NCBI GenBank assembly: GCA_037501455.1
Contig: CM074862.1
Span: 82,948,001 to 83,012,000, forward strand
DNA length: 64,000 bases
Source of the DNA: Lantana camara
Lineage: Eukaryota; Streptophyta; Magnoliopsida; Lamiales; Verbenaceae
Reading direction: 5' to 3'
The translations under genes were made by a program, and so were the position numbers. The notes below the pieces were generated by a model. That model had not been told where the DNA came from and did not search any database. It saw nothing but the letters and a program-made list of their open reading frames with translations. This document shows positions 1-9,873 of the stretch, piece by piece. Positions within the stretch are counted from its first letter, which is position 1, and each line of letters starts with the position of its first letter.

Positions 1-399
1 ATTGAGGAATAAAAAAAATTGACGGGTAATTGGTTTTCCGTTGGAATTTTCATTTCATTGAAATTCCAACGGAAAACCGACGGGAAAATCCCATCGGTTT
101 TTTTTTTTAATTGAGGAATAAAAAAACCGACGGGTAATTCCCGTCGGTTTTCTGTTGGATTTTTTATTTAATTGAAATTCCAATGAAAATCCGACGGGAT
201 TTTTCTGGTGCAATTTTTTTAGAATTGCGCCAAAATTTCTGACAGAATTCCAACGATGACCCAACGGAGTTCTGTTGGAATTTTTGGTGCAATTTTTTTT
301 TTAAAATTCCGTCGGGTTTCCGTCGGAAATTCCAACGGGATACCGACGGAATTTTCCGTCGGTTTTTTCCCGTCGAAATTCGGCTATTTTTTTGTAGTG
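1..399 (+). mobile_element. CACTA-like transposon end, right terminal region
   Basis: Dense short repeats of CCGACGG and its complement CCGTCGG, in both orientations and often paired as imperfect palindromes, fill this stretch. It closes with a run reading TTTTTTTGTAGTG at 387-399, the complement of the CACTACAAAA terminus typical of plant CACTA (En/Spm) elements. Subterminal repeat arrays of this kind are the known binding sites for CACTA transposases. The other end lies outside the window and no transposase is visible. All open frames here are low-complexity translations of the repeats. Confidence 0.55.
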
Positions 400-599
400 A
401 CACTTCCGGCTTCGAAGAGCTCCAAATTCAGCTCCAAGTTCTTCAGTTGAGCAATTGGAGAAATGGGGATTTGAAAGGGGAAACTCAGCTAAGAACGTTT
501 TGATAAAGTAAGGTGAGGGTTTTTTCAGATGGGGCTTCTTCATATGGAAAGTGAGGGTTTTTTCAAACATCGTTTTGATAAAGTAAGAGATGAAATTTT
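400..599. other. Spacer between two subterminal repeat arrays
   Basis: A short stretch without the CCGACGG repeats. It contains two near-identical copies of a phrase around CGTTTTGATAAAGTAAG, at about 497 and 570. I see no gene. It may be internal sequence of a CACTA element or flanking DNA. Confidence 0.4.
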
Positions 600-1154
600 T
601 TCGCCAAAATTACCGACGGAACACCGACGACTTAAGACCGTCGGTAACCAAATAATAATTAATGCAAAAAATCGACGGAGCAAGCCCGTCGATATACCGT
701 CGCTTGGTTAAAAACGGCGACGGAAAACCGACGGCCAGTCACCGTTGGTACGACATTATAAATTTTTTGGGAATATCCGACGGGAAAGCAACGGCTAAAT
801 CCCGTCGGTAACTTCAGCATCAGAAAGTTTTTCAGCTTCCGACGGTAAACCAACAGACATATACCGTCGGTTTTTATGGTGCGTAGCCCGCGCGAAAACA
901 TCTAACGGAAATCCGACGGTATGCCTGTTGGAAAATTTGCCGCTTTTTTTTGGTGAGCCCGCCAACAATTTCCAACGACGCACCGACGGAATTCCGACGG
1001 CATGTCCGTTGGAATTTGTCTTTTGGGTATGTCAGTAAAGCCGTTGGTATGTCATCGGTGCGTCGTCGGTCTGCCGTCGGAATGTCCGACGGGAAACCGA
1101 CGGATGTTGCCCGTCGGATTTTTTCCGTCGGTTTTCGAGTAATTTCTTGTACTG
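600..1154 (+). repeat. Second CCGACGG/CCGTCGG subterminal repeat array
   Basis: A second dense array of the same 7-bp word in both orientations, about 20 copies. It ends at TTTCTTGTACTG (1143-1154), which differs by one base from the standard complement of a CACTA terminus (TTTCTTGTAGTG). This suggests a second, decayed CACTA right end, or an internal duplication of the first one. The two ends face the same way, so this is not the two tips of a single element. Confidence 0.5.
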
Positions 1155-1184
1155 TAATTTTTCGTATGTTGTAATGTTAATCCG

Positions 1185-1379
1185 ATTTTAGATAAAAATT
1201 AATTTATTGTAAAAAATATCTACGTGGCAGCCACTTCAATAATATAAATTGAAAAAAATGTTTACTCAATAAGATGGGAAAAATGCTTACTCAAGAAAAT
1301 GCAGATTTGGTCCAGTAAGTTTTCTATTTTGATAATTTAATCCTATTCGTACTATCACTTGCAATTAAGTTTCATAACT

Positions 1380-1445
<66 letters not shown>

Positions 1446-1895
1446 GTTTCATAACTTTTAAAATTTTGCAGTATATATCTAATTTTTTCCGGATAATCAA
1501 TTTGTCATCGGAAATATTTACGTGATTATCATGTCACTAACATAAATAAAAAAAATATCGACTCAATAAATTGGAGAAAATACTTACTCAAACTAAATTG
1601 TTAACTTATTAAAATATGTTAAATAAAAAAAAAAGAAAAAAATAACATGGAAATTTTTATTAAAAAAAAAAATCATATTTTTCTCTTTATTTAATTAATA
1701 TCTACAACTCACAAAAAAATAAAAAATAATAAAACGAACATGATTAAATTGGCAAATAAAAAACTTACAAGATCAATTTTACCTTTTTTTAAGTTAGGGT
1801 TTCCCCGATTTATCCAGTTAGTATTTTCACCAATTTATATTACCGAAGTGGCTGTCACGGAGACATTTCTAACGATAAATTAATTTTTGGTAAAA
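1185..1895. mobile_element. Foldback (long inverted repeat) element
   Basis: The segment around 1221-1251 (TACGTGGCAGCCACTTC and following) reappears inverted around 1832-1862 (GAAGTGGCTGTCACG). Similarity continues outward through an AATTAATTTAT motif on both sides. The arms are roughly 80-100 bp and diverged. The interior holds a TAA microsatellite and no coding sequence. Ends and target duplication could not be fixed, so the superfamily is open. Confidence 0.4.
1381..1443. repeat. (TAA)n microsatellite
   Basis: About 21 uninterrupted TAA units. Confidence 0.95.
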
Positions 1896-3056
1896 ATTTG
1901 ATCAACATTATAAAATTTTAAAGTTATCAAACTTAATTATAAACAGAATTCCAACGAAACTGAATTATCAAATGAAAATTTTATAAGATCAATTTTATAT
2001 TTTTGCCTAAATTTGAGCTTGATTGAGTTTGAAATTTGAATCGCTACTCTCATTCTTATATACAAGGGTATTTCTGTACAATGCCGGATCAAAAAATATA
2101 GATTAATAGTAGGCCTGTAAAAGCCCAAGAAGGTTAGCTAGCCCAATTCACAACCCAACCAAGTGTACAAATTCCAACCCAAATTTTCTCTCTTTTTTTG
2201 TTAAGATGATTATTGTTGATTTTGCAATCACACGCATATTAATTAGAAGAAGTCGAGAAACTGTGTGTGTCCAAAATGATCAACTTAAGCTTTAATATGA
2301 ACAGTAAACATCTGCACTTATAAACTAATAAGTTATGGATTCAAATCGTAGCGAGAGTAGTTGGAGAATCAACATTGATACTCTTAAATAAATAAATAAA
2401 TAAATAAAAACACACTTAAACTTTTAAATTAGATAATAATTCAATATAGACAAACTCTATGGACCTATTTATGCATCAAGATTATTAAGATTAGAGGATG
2501 TTATTGTTTGGCTAAATTAATTAACCATCCATCACAGAGAAAACTTATCAAAAACCCAAAGTAAAATCATTACTCAACCCTTTCCTTTTTCAGATCTAAG
2601 GCTTTTTTTTATATCTAATTTGATAAGATGACATTATTAGGTAGATATTTGGGTTCCTAAAATGAACTCAACGAGAACCCAAAATTTTTTTATAAAATAA
2701 AAAAGTAAAACCTCTTTCGATCCGTATTTTCAACATTCAAACTTGCCGAATCAAAATACAACAAATAGCAAGATTCAAAACGAGAAATTAAAAATAGATG
2801 AAATATGCGTGTAATTAAATTACTTAAAAAACAATCACAACCCATAGAATTCAAACTTGCAATTCTTAAAAGGGAGATTAAATAACATGTCAAATTTTCA
2901 TACATCATCAACAAATGACATAACCTCGTCATGTTATGTCTCGACCGGACACGTTTCCTTATTACAAAACAAAACAAACTCAAGTTTTTTTGTAAACATT
3001 AAGTATGTCTCTGCACTAGTTTTCACTCCAAATGTCGAAATCTTAGCCTATGTTAC
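1896..3056. other. AT-rich sequence, no gene seen
   Basis: No frame here has plausible codon structure or a recognisable domain. A short (AAAT)n run occurs near 2386-2407. The open frames on both strands at about 2690-3105 overlap each other and are low-complexity. Confidence 0.6.
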
Positions 3057-3113
3057 GAGTAAGCTAAGTTTTGTTTTGTTTTTTTTTTTTTTTTTTTTTG
3101 AGTAAGCTAAGTT
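3057..3113 (-). mobile_element. Poly(T) tract flanked by a 14-bp direct repeat
   Basis: GAGTAAGCTAAGTT occurs at 3057-3070 and again at 3100-3113, flanking only a TTTTGTTTTG-poly(T) segment. A perfect 14-bp direct repeat around a homopolymer A/T tail is what target-primed reverse transcription leaves. This would be a LINE- or SINE-type insertion, truncated to little more than its poly(A) tail, on the minus strand. Confidence 0.5.
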
Positions 3114-3651
3114 GAACCACCACAAGAATAAGAGACGACAAAGTCCCAGAATTCGCTCTTGTCTAATTGATTTTGGTCCAGAAAATGATTTGTTTGTACA
3201 GTTTGGTCACTAACCAATCACCGTATACCTAGTTACGTTTTTGCTATTAGATTATTGGGAATGATCAACTATTTTTGTAGAACGATTATATTAAAATATG
3301 CCGTCAAATATGTAGGTATAAACTTGCAAAATATTATATTGGGCGAAGAACGGAACCGGTCAATATTTTGATGAAGGGATGAGACTCAACGAGCAATATG
3401 TATTAGGAGTCGATCGAGCTATATTACGAGCCAAGCTGAAGTTAGCTCAAATCAACTGAAATTCAGGTCATATTTAATGAAGTTCGAGCTTAACTACGAG
3501 TTCACTACGTCTAAACTGGATTAAGTTCATGAATTAGGTTGGATGAGACCAATTAAATGTAAAACTCTCACTATAAATAGTAACTAAAATATTAAGAACT
3601 TAAATACGAAATATTTGGTTAAGTCACTTGATGGTAATCTATATTATTATA
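3114..3651. other. AT-rich intergenic sequence
   Basis: No gene, RNA or element recognised. Confidence 0.5.
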
Positions 3652-4139
3652 CTAGTTACCTGTGCACACCATCCCTGTGTGCAAAAAAATTTGTAATCTA
3701 ATTAATTATTTAAAATAAATTGTGATGTCAATAAAAGAGAAATATGAAAAAAAATTATATAAATTATTAGAATTTTACCTATTTTAATTTTTTTTTTCTG
3801 TTTTTACCCTATTGGTTGTGTTTCATGGGGTTTCTTATTTTATAAATAATTTTTTCTAATAGAAATGTGATTGAAAAAAAATGGGAGTTATTAGTGATGA
3901 GAAAAAAATAGATAAGATAGAAACGTGAGAAGTGAGAGTTATTATCTTTTTAATCAAATATCATATGAGAAGAAGTGGGAGTTATTATTTTTTTAATAAA
4001 ATGTCATTTTCAACCCTCAAATTCTGTTCCAACACTAAAAGTTTAAAGGGTATATTAGGAAAATCAAAAAATTGGTCTTGCAACCTAAAAAACTGCCGTT
4101 TGTGAGAGAAAACCCTCTTTGCTTTTTATATAGTATAGA
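3652..4139 (-). mobile_element. Non-autonomous Helitron
   Basis: Read on the minus strand, the element starts A|TCTATACTATATAAAAAGC at 4139 and ends CTAG|T at 3652. The 3' end is preceded by a hairpin, GCACAC...GTGTGC, about 10 nt upstream. These are the standard Helitron signatures: 5' TC, 3' CTRR, insertion between A and T, a subterminal hairpin and no target duplication. At 488 bp it encodes nothing and would rely on RepHel protein supplied elsewhere. Three similar elements lie at 53-57 kb. Confidence 0.75.
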
Positions 4140-4344
4140 TTAAAATATATAAAAATATAATAAAAATATTGTATCTATATTCTATAATATGTGATGTTAT
4201 CCTGAAAAATAAAAATATATGAGAGAGATTAAATTCGTTTCTTTTGAGGTGAGATATCAAACTTCTATTGATTTTTTACACCCTATATATTAGCATGACA
4301 ATTTTAAATGTATATAATCTTTTATGTAGGGATTATTATTTTTA

Positions 4345-5350
4345 GGGATAATTACCAATGCCCCCTAAGGTTTGGCGTTATTACAGAATACCCCCTGAGG
4401 TTTCAAAAATTATGAACTCCTCCCTGAATAGTACACCCTCGCTTACAAATAACACCCTCGCTTACAAATAGCACCGGCCGTTAATTACACCGTTAAATTC
4501 AAATTTAAATTTCAAAAACACCCTTAGGGGGTATATTGTAATTTTACTTAGAGTTTAATGATATAATTGTAATATTAGTTAATTTTAGATTTTTTGTATT
4601 TAAAAAGTTGTTATTTAATTTAATATTTTATATTTTATCTATAAATATAAATTGAATTAGATATTCCATGCATATTTATTTCTATAAAATATGATAAGTT
4701 ATAAATTTCTTTTCATATTTATTTCGTAGTTTTAAATATATTTTGTACAAGTCCATTTAAAGTTAATTTAAAATAATTTATTTGCAATTATAACAAATTC
4801 TTTCTCAAAATAAAAATTCATATAAAAAAACCCACACAAAGATCAACTAGTGCATTATCAAAAAAAAATTCCTCAAAATTGAAAATCATAAAAAATACAC
4901 TAATATCAACAAATGCATTAGTAAATTCACAAAAATATCCGCCAGCCGTTTAAACAATTATTTCAAATATTGAACATGTATGGTCAATATCTACAGAAAA
5001 TATTAAGCATTCATAAACTGTAGGTATGAAATTAGTTTATCATAAAAATATTAAAATAACATTAAGTAGAATTTTATTAAAAAAAAAATTCTAGGTAGAC
5101 ACAAAACTCAAGTACTTACATCAAACCCCCTTAACAATTTCAATCCTTGCATTAGCCCCTCTTATCTTTGGCTCTTTATTACATATACCCCTCTGAGTTT
5201 CAACATAGTAGGAGTAAAATAGTAAATTTCACACAATCCGTTAAATTTAACGGAGGAGATAACGACCCAGGAGGGAGTTCGTAATTTTCGAAATCTCAGG
5301 GGGTATTCTGTAATAACGTCAAACCTCAGGGAGGCGTTGGTAATTATCCC
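4345..5350. mobile_element. Non-autonomous Mutator-like element (TIR-MULE)
   Basis: Terminal inverted repeats of roughly 80-90 bp begin GGGATAATTACCAA at 4345 and end with its complement GGTAATTATCCC at 5350. They are flanked by a perfect 9-bp target duplication, TTATTTTTA (4336-4344 and 5351-5359). Nine-base duplications with long TIRs define the Mutator superfamily. The 1,006-bp interior is AT-rich and non-coding. A 290-bp relative with the same GGGATAA tip sits at 53465-53754. Confidence 0.85.
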
Positions 5351-5359
5351 TTATTTTTA

Positions 5360-6595
5360 TGATACGATTAATCAAATGATCTTTTTTTTATTTCTATAAG
5401 AACTTAGAATTGTATAAATAGATAATTAGATATATTATCATGAGTTAGGCTTCTTATATAAAACATTTTGAAGAAATACTATTTGGGTAGAAAAGGTCAA
5501 ATATTTTATTGTTGGTGCCTAGTTCTCCTTTTCCTTCCGGCTTTTGAGTTTAATTGGCGGAATCAAAATCCAGATTCTAGACTAATTAAATTAGCATTTG
5601 GAATCCGTGAGAGCTTCCACCCACATTGACTTGACCAACCCCAAACTATAATGTCTTGTAATCATGTCCCAAGCTTTTGAAATAAATTTTTCTCTGACTT
5701 CTGACAACTTTTATCTATTATTTTGGTTTTTCTGTATATATATAATAATTGCTTCATATTGTAAACTTTTTTAAAGTGTATATATTTAACATATATATAG
5801 TATGAAAATATATATAATGAAAATGAAATGGCATATTTAACATGAAAGGACATAGAGAAATTATTTAGTTATTATACTAGTTAAAAAAATATATACTTAC
5901 TCCCCAATTTAAATTTATAATTTGATTTCATTCTCCATTAATCTAGATTGACTACAATACCCTTACTTATTTCTTTTTTCTTTTCATACTTTAATTTTAA
6001 ACCTGAGCACTTTAACTTTTATGAATAATACTCTATTTTTAAATTTGAATACTTTAATGGTTATGAACAATATTTCAATTATAAATTTAGGTACTTTAAC
6101 TTTTATGAATAATGCTTTAATTTAAAAAGTAACAACTTTAACTTTTACGAATAATGCTCTTTTTTCTTTTCTGTTTATTTATTTTTCCTTCTCGTGCTTC
6201 AATTTTAAACATGAATACTTTAATTTTTACAAATAACATTCTACTTTTAAATCTGGATACTCTGTTTATAATTCGAAAATTTTATAATACTTTATTTTGT
6301 AATTTGGATACTTTATAGTATATAATTAATACTTCAAAATTTAAATCAACAATTAGTTTTTACCCCACCATCCACCTAAACAAAAAAATATATATATTAA
6401 TTTTTACATATGAAGTATGAAAATTATATTTTGAAGTATTAACATACAAAATAAAAGTATAAAATCGTGTATATGAGGTATTATGTTAACAAAATAGTTT
6501 GTGTGAGAGGAAAGAGTGATGTGTTATGTCATTTCATGTTTATTCGAGACTATTTTGGTAATTTTATCAAAAATAGGGTTTTTTTACATATTTTA
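5360..6595. other. AT-rich intergenic sequence
   Basis: Very AT-rich with loosely repeated phrases around ACTTTAACTTTTATGAATAA (6005-6260). No gene or defined element recognised. Confidence 0.5.
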
Positions 6596-6596
6596 C

Positions 6597-7200
6597 CATT
6601 GTGTTAGGTGAAATGGGTAAAAAAAACCTTGTGTTACAAAAATTAACACAAAAAACCCTGTGTTTTCAAAATATTTGCATGGCACACCCTGAAAAATGAT
6701 GGTGTTGGACACGTACTAAAAGCGCAACTAGAACACTAATTTTCTCTATTTATTGGACGTAAAATGACTAATTTACCCTTTTATATTTTGATATATATCA
6801 CCTCACATCTCTCTATATTATTCAATACTTTTTTATATGCACCAAGACTTTGTACAAAATAAAATAAGATGAAGAACCCTATAAACAAGTATATGTTTAA
6901 TACTTTTTTATATGCACAGAGACCCTGTACAAAATAAAAATTGCATGAAGAACCCTATAAACAAGTATAAAAAGGGGTATATAGAGAAAGGTGAGATGAT
7001 GTATATCAGAATATAAAAGGTAAATTAATCATTTCACGTCTAAAAAATAGAGAAAACTAGTGTTCTAGTCGCGCTTTTAGTACGTGTCCTACATCATAAA
7101 TTTTTAGGGTTCGTCATGCAAATATTTTGAAAACACAGGGTTTTTTGTGTTAATTTTTGAAACATAGAGTTTTTTTTTGTTCATTTCACCTTAGGCAGTG
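6597..7200. mobile_element. Foldback element with internal tandem duplication
   Basis: Long arms of about 240 bp pair as an inverted repeat. GTGTTAGGTGAAAT near 6601 matches the complement of ATTTCACCTTAGGC near 7182, and AAAAGCGCAACTAGAACACTA near 6718 matches the complement of TAGTGTTCTAGTCGCGCTTTT near 7060. The centre (about 6825-6970) is a direct duplication of a unit of about 75 bp containing GAAGAACCCTATAAACAAG. No protein is encoded. Target duplication was not resolved, so a MULE origin is plausible but unproven. Confidence 0.6.
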
Positions 7201-7232
7201 AAGTCAAATTACAAATTTCAATTGGGAATTTC

Positions 7233-7307
7233 TTTTTTTTTTTTTTTTTTTTTTTTTTGGAGCCGTAGGGTTATTACCGAGCCCCTTCCCCCCCCCCCCC
7301 CCCCCCC
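7233..7307. repeat. T26 and C20 homopolymer runs
   Basis: A run of 26 T (7233-7258) is followed 29 bp later by a run of 20 C (7288-7307). Such a long C run is rare in plant DNA and also error-prone in sequencing, so its exact length is uncertain. Confidence 0.85.
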
Positions 7308-7339
7308 ATATATAAACCAACCAAAGCCAAGAAAGCAAT

Positions 7340-8060
7340 ACAAATGTTCATGATCCAGGGATAATTGAGACTCGGGATGCAAAAGTGCCTTTTATCCTCA
7401 AAGACCAACATAAAGATCCTAAGGGCAATGTTATGAAAATGTCAAAGCAAACTGTGGAAGTCCGGCATGAATTCAAGCACAGTTCATGCAATAGATTATG
7501 TCCCCTCTTGCAAAACGTGATCGAATCATCTGTTGGCCTCATAGAGAGGCGCCCAGTCTTCCGGGCAATAATGAGTGTCGATGTGGCACTCATTCGGCAA
7601 CGGATGATCGCATGTTTATCGTTAGCGTCCTTAGGGCCGCGCGAGTCATTGTTTGGTTGGTATCAGACAATATGTACCAAAATGTCGTCAATTCCATAGT
7701 TACAAACTGGCCAAATTGTACTGCCACTAAGCTCCTGGAAATCCCCCTTTATGTTGTCGGCCTCAAACACACCTGCGGCACTAGCTTTCCTCTTCCCAAA
7801 TGACAAGATCAAACACTTATGCGTGCAATACCAATTAATTAACTTAATCCTATGCAAAGTAGTAACATCGTGAAACATGTGTGTAGGAACTTTACCTGGC
7901 CTGTGCATGTTATCCCATTTCGAAGCCTTCATCTTCAAATTTGCTCTTATTCTGTTACTAACTTTCTGCAACAACGTATCACTTATCATCCACCCTTTTT
8001 GCACCGAAATGAGCGTGCAATACCAATTGGGAAGTTAGTAATGATCTTTTTCCCATAAGC
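7340..8060 (-). pseudogene. Unrecognised decayed coding-like segment
   Basis: Less AT-rich than its surroundings. The best frame is on the minus strand, about 8004 to 7663 (113 codons), possibly extended upstream to about 8058. It is rich in charged and aromatic residues with no obvious low complexity. The plus strand also has an open frame (7385-7699), so the coding strand is not certain. I do not recognise the family. It may be a fragment of a transposon-encoded protein or a captured host gene. No start context or neighbour supports an intact gene. Confidence 0.25.
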
Positions 8061-8398
8061 GAATGATGTCAAATTTGTGTTGTACCTTGGGGAGTTTTGC
8101 CACATCCCAAAAATGAATTATAAAACTAGAAAAAGAAAGAAATAATTCAAAATTTTAATTTGGGAGATAATTTATTTTCGTATTTAAATAATATATTTAG
8201 TATTGACATTGAATGTGCCTAAAATGAATATATGAATATGATTATTTGTATGGCATGTATTAGGTTAATATACCAACATATATTTATGTATTTATTTCAA
8301 AATGTTTATTAATGTTACCTTTTTATATTTATTTTAGGAACATTTACTGTTATTGTAAAATGTATATTATTTATCGGTAACTATATTACATGTGATTG
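8061..8398. other. AT-rich sequence, no gene seen
   Basis: No recognisable feature. Confidence 0.5.
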
Positions 8399-8825
8399 TG
8401 TCAGAAATTCGGAAAACCGAGGTGGTGGATTGATTGACTGATCAACCATTCAAAAGTTTATATTGTAGTAAGACTCTTAACCAGAAAATTGGGTAAGGAT
8501 GAATAAACCTGAGCTAAGTTGAAGAGACTAGGGTTATGCCACTTTGACCCACCGACGCTCAAATCAATATTGTCGTAAGAGTAAAGAGAGAAAGCAAGAT
8601 TGAGGTTGAAGAGTATAATAAATGTGTTTACCAACTAATATAAATACCGCGGGAAATTTATAGTATGAGGTTTTATGCGTGAACAAGTATACACAGTCAA
8701 CGCACAGTAAATATTTCTGTAAAATTTAGTGAACACGTAACATGAACTACCTCATACCTGCGTGTAAAATTTGCAAAAAATCTCAAACATTTAATATTTA
8801 GCTCAAAAGGGATTTCAAACATTAA
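8399..8825 (-). mobile_element. Possible LTR remnant of the TTGAGCGTCGGAG class
   Basis: CACCGACGCTCAAATCAA at about 8549 resembles, in the same orientation, a stretch of the solo LTR at 57025-57812 (CTCCGACGCTCAAGTCAA) and, inverted, the one at 55921-56449. This suggests a third minus-strand LTR of that class. I could not find matching ends or a target duplication. Confidence 0.3.
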
Positions 8826-8962
8826 ATGTGGTTCATACATTATTCCTTAATCGACAGCCAACCACACAGTTGGGAGGTGTTGTGGTCGAGGAATCATCTT
8901 ACCCGGTCGGGAGGTGTTGTGGTTCACCTGCTCTTGCACCTATTCTCCTGCATTGGTATGAG
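8826..8962 (-). pseudogene. A0 gag, distal fragment beyond the hAT insertion
   Basis: Read on the minus strand, this continues the A0 gag after its zinc knuckle, following the same local pattern as R2 gag around 28620-28680. It contains a direct duplication of ACCACAACACCTCCC, then loses similarity near 8826, where A0 is truncated. No protease, RT or integrase follows. The hAT element at 8963 separates it from the next gag piece. Confidence 0.5.
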
Positions 8963-9773
8963 TAGGGCTGTAAATGGATATTCGAAAATCCGATATCCGT
9001 CCGTATCCGAATTCGTTTACAGAGGATATTATCCGAATCCGTCTCAAGAGGATATTATCCGTATTCGATTATAGACATCCGAATTATAAACGGATAAGGA
9101 TATGGTAATAAGGCATCCGATCCGTTTAACATCCGATCCGTTTCATTATCCGTTAGATATATTCGTTATCCGATTTATCCGTAATCCGTATCCGATAAAT
9201 AATGTGTTATATTAAAATATATACACAAAACTGTGTATGTATGATAGATTATTAGTATTAAGTAAATTTTTTAGCGCATTTATTAAAGAAAAACCTTAGG
9301 TTTTATTAGTAACTATATGTTCACGTCAATATTCATATAGATATAATATAATTAACATATATTATGTTATTAATAAAAATATTATATTTCAAATTAATTA
9401 TATGATAAAATTTATAATTTCACCACATTTATACATTCGCTAAAACATAAAAATGATCTATATAGATATACTTATTATTTCTCTATTCGTCTAAAATATA
9501 TATATTCAAAGTTATATAATTATTAAATAATTTATCTATAAATGAATAGTTGATAATCTGATTAAAAGTTCGAAGTTATATAAATAAATAATTTATGTCA
9601 AATTTTGAATAGTTAAAAATCCGATTAAAATCCGAATCCGCCTTGTATCCGTTTAAAAAGGATATTATCCGAATTCGATTTAAAAGGATATTATCCGTAT
9701 CCGTCTGAATCATAAACGGATAAGGATATGGTAATCATACATCCGATCCGTTTATTATCCGTTTACACCCCTA
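8963..9773. mobile_element. Non-autonomous hAT element with subterminal ATCCG repeats
   Basis: The termini are TAGGGCTGTAAATGG at 8963 and CCGTTTACACCCCTA ending at 9773, an imperfect inverted repeat of the TAGGGGTGTAAACGG type common in plant hAT MITEs. A perfect 8-bp target duplication GGTATGAG (8955-8962, 9774-9781) confirms hAT. About 200 bp inside each end are many copies of ATCCG/CGGAT words such as GGATATTATCCG, likely transposase-binding repeats. The centre is AT-rich and non-coding. It is inserted within the A0 gag. Confidence 0.9.
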
Positions 9774-9868
9774 GGTATGAGGACACATATTAAAATCATG
9801 TGAACCACTACAGATTTCACATGTTACCTGAACTGGTTGGGATTGTATCCCAACTACATTGACAGTTA
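9774..9868 (-). pseudogene. A0 gag, zinc-knuckle fragment
   Basis: Minus-strand continuation of the gag interrupted by R1. It encodes a Cys-X2-Cys-X3-His-X4-Cys knuckle (C-E-I-C, H, C) at about 9832-9793, the same spacing as in R2 gag. This variant knuckle has three residues between the second Cys and His instead of four. The frame resumes directly from the 18609 end once R1 and one copy of its 5-bp target duplication are discounted. Confidence 0.75.
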
Positions 9869-9873
9869 GTTGG

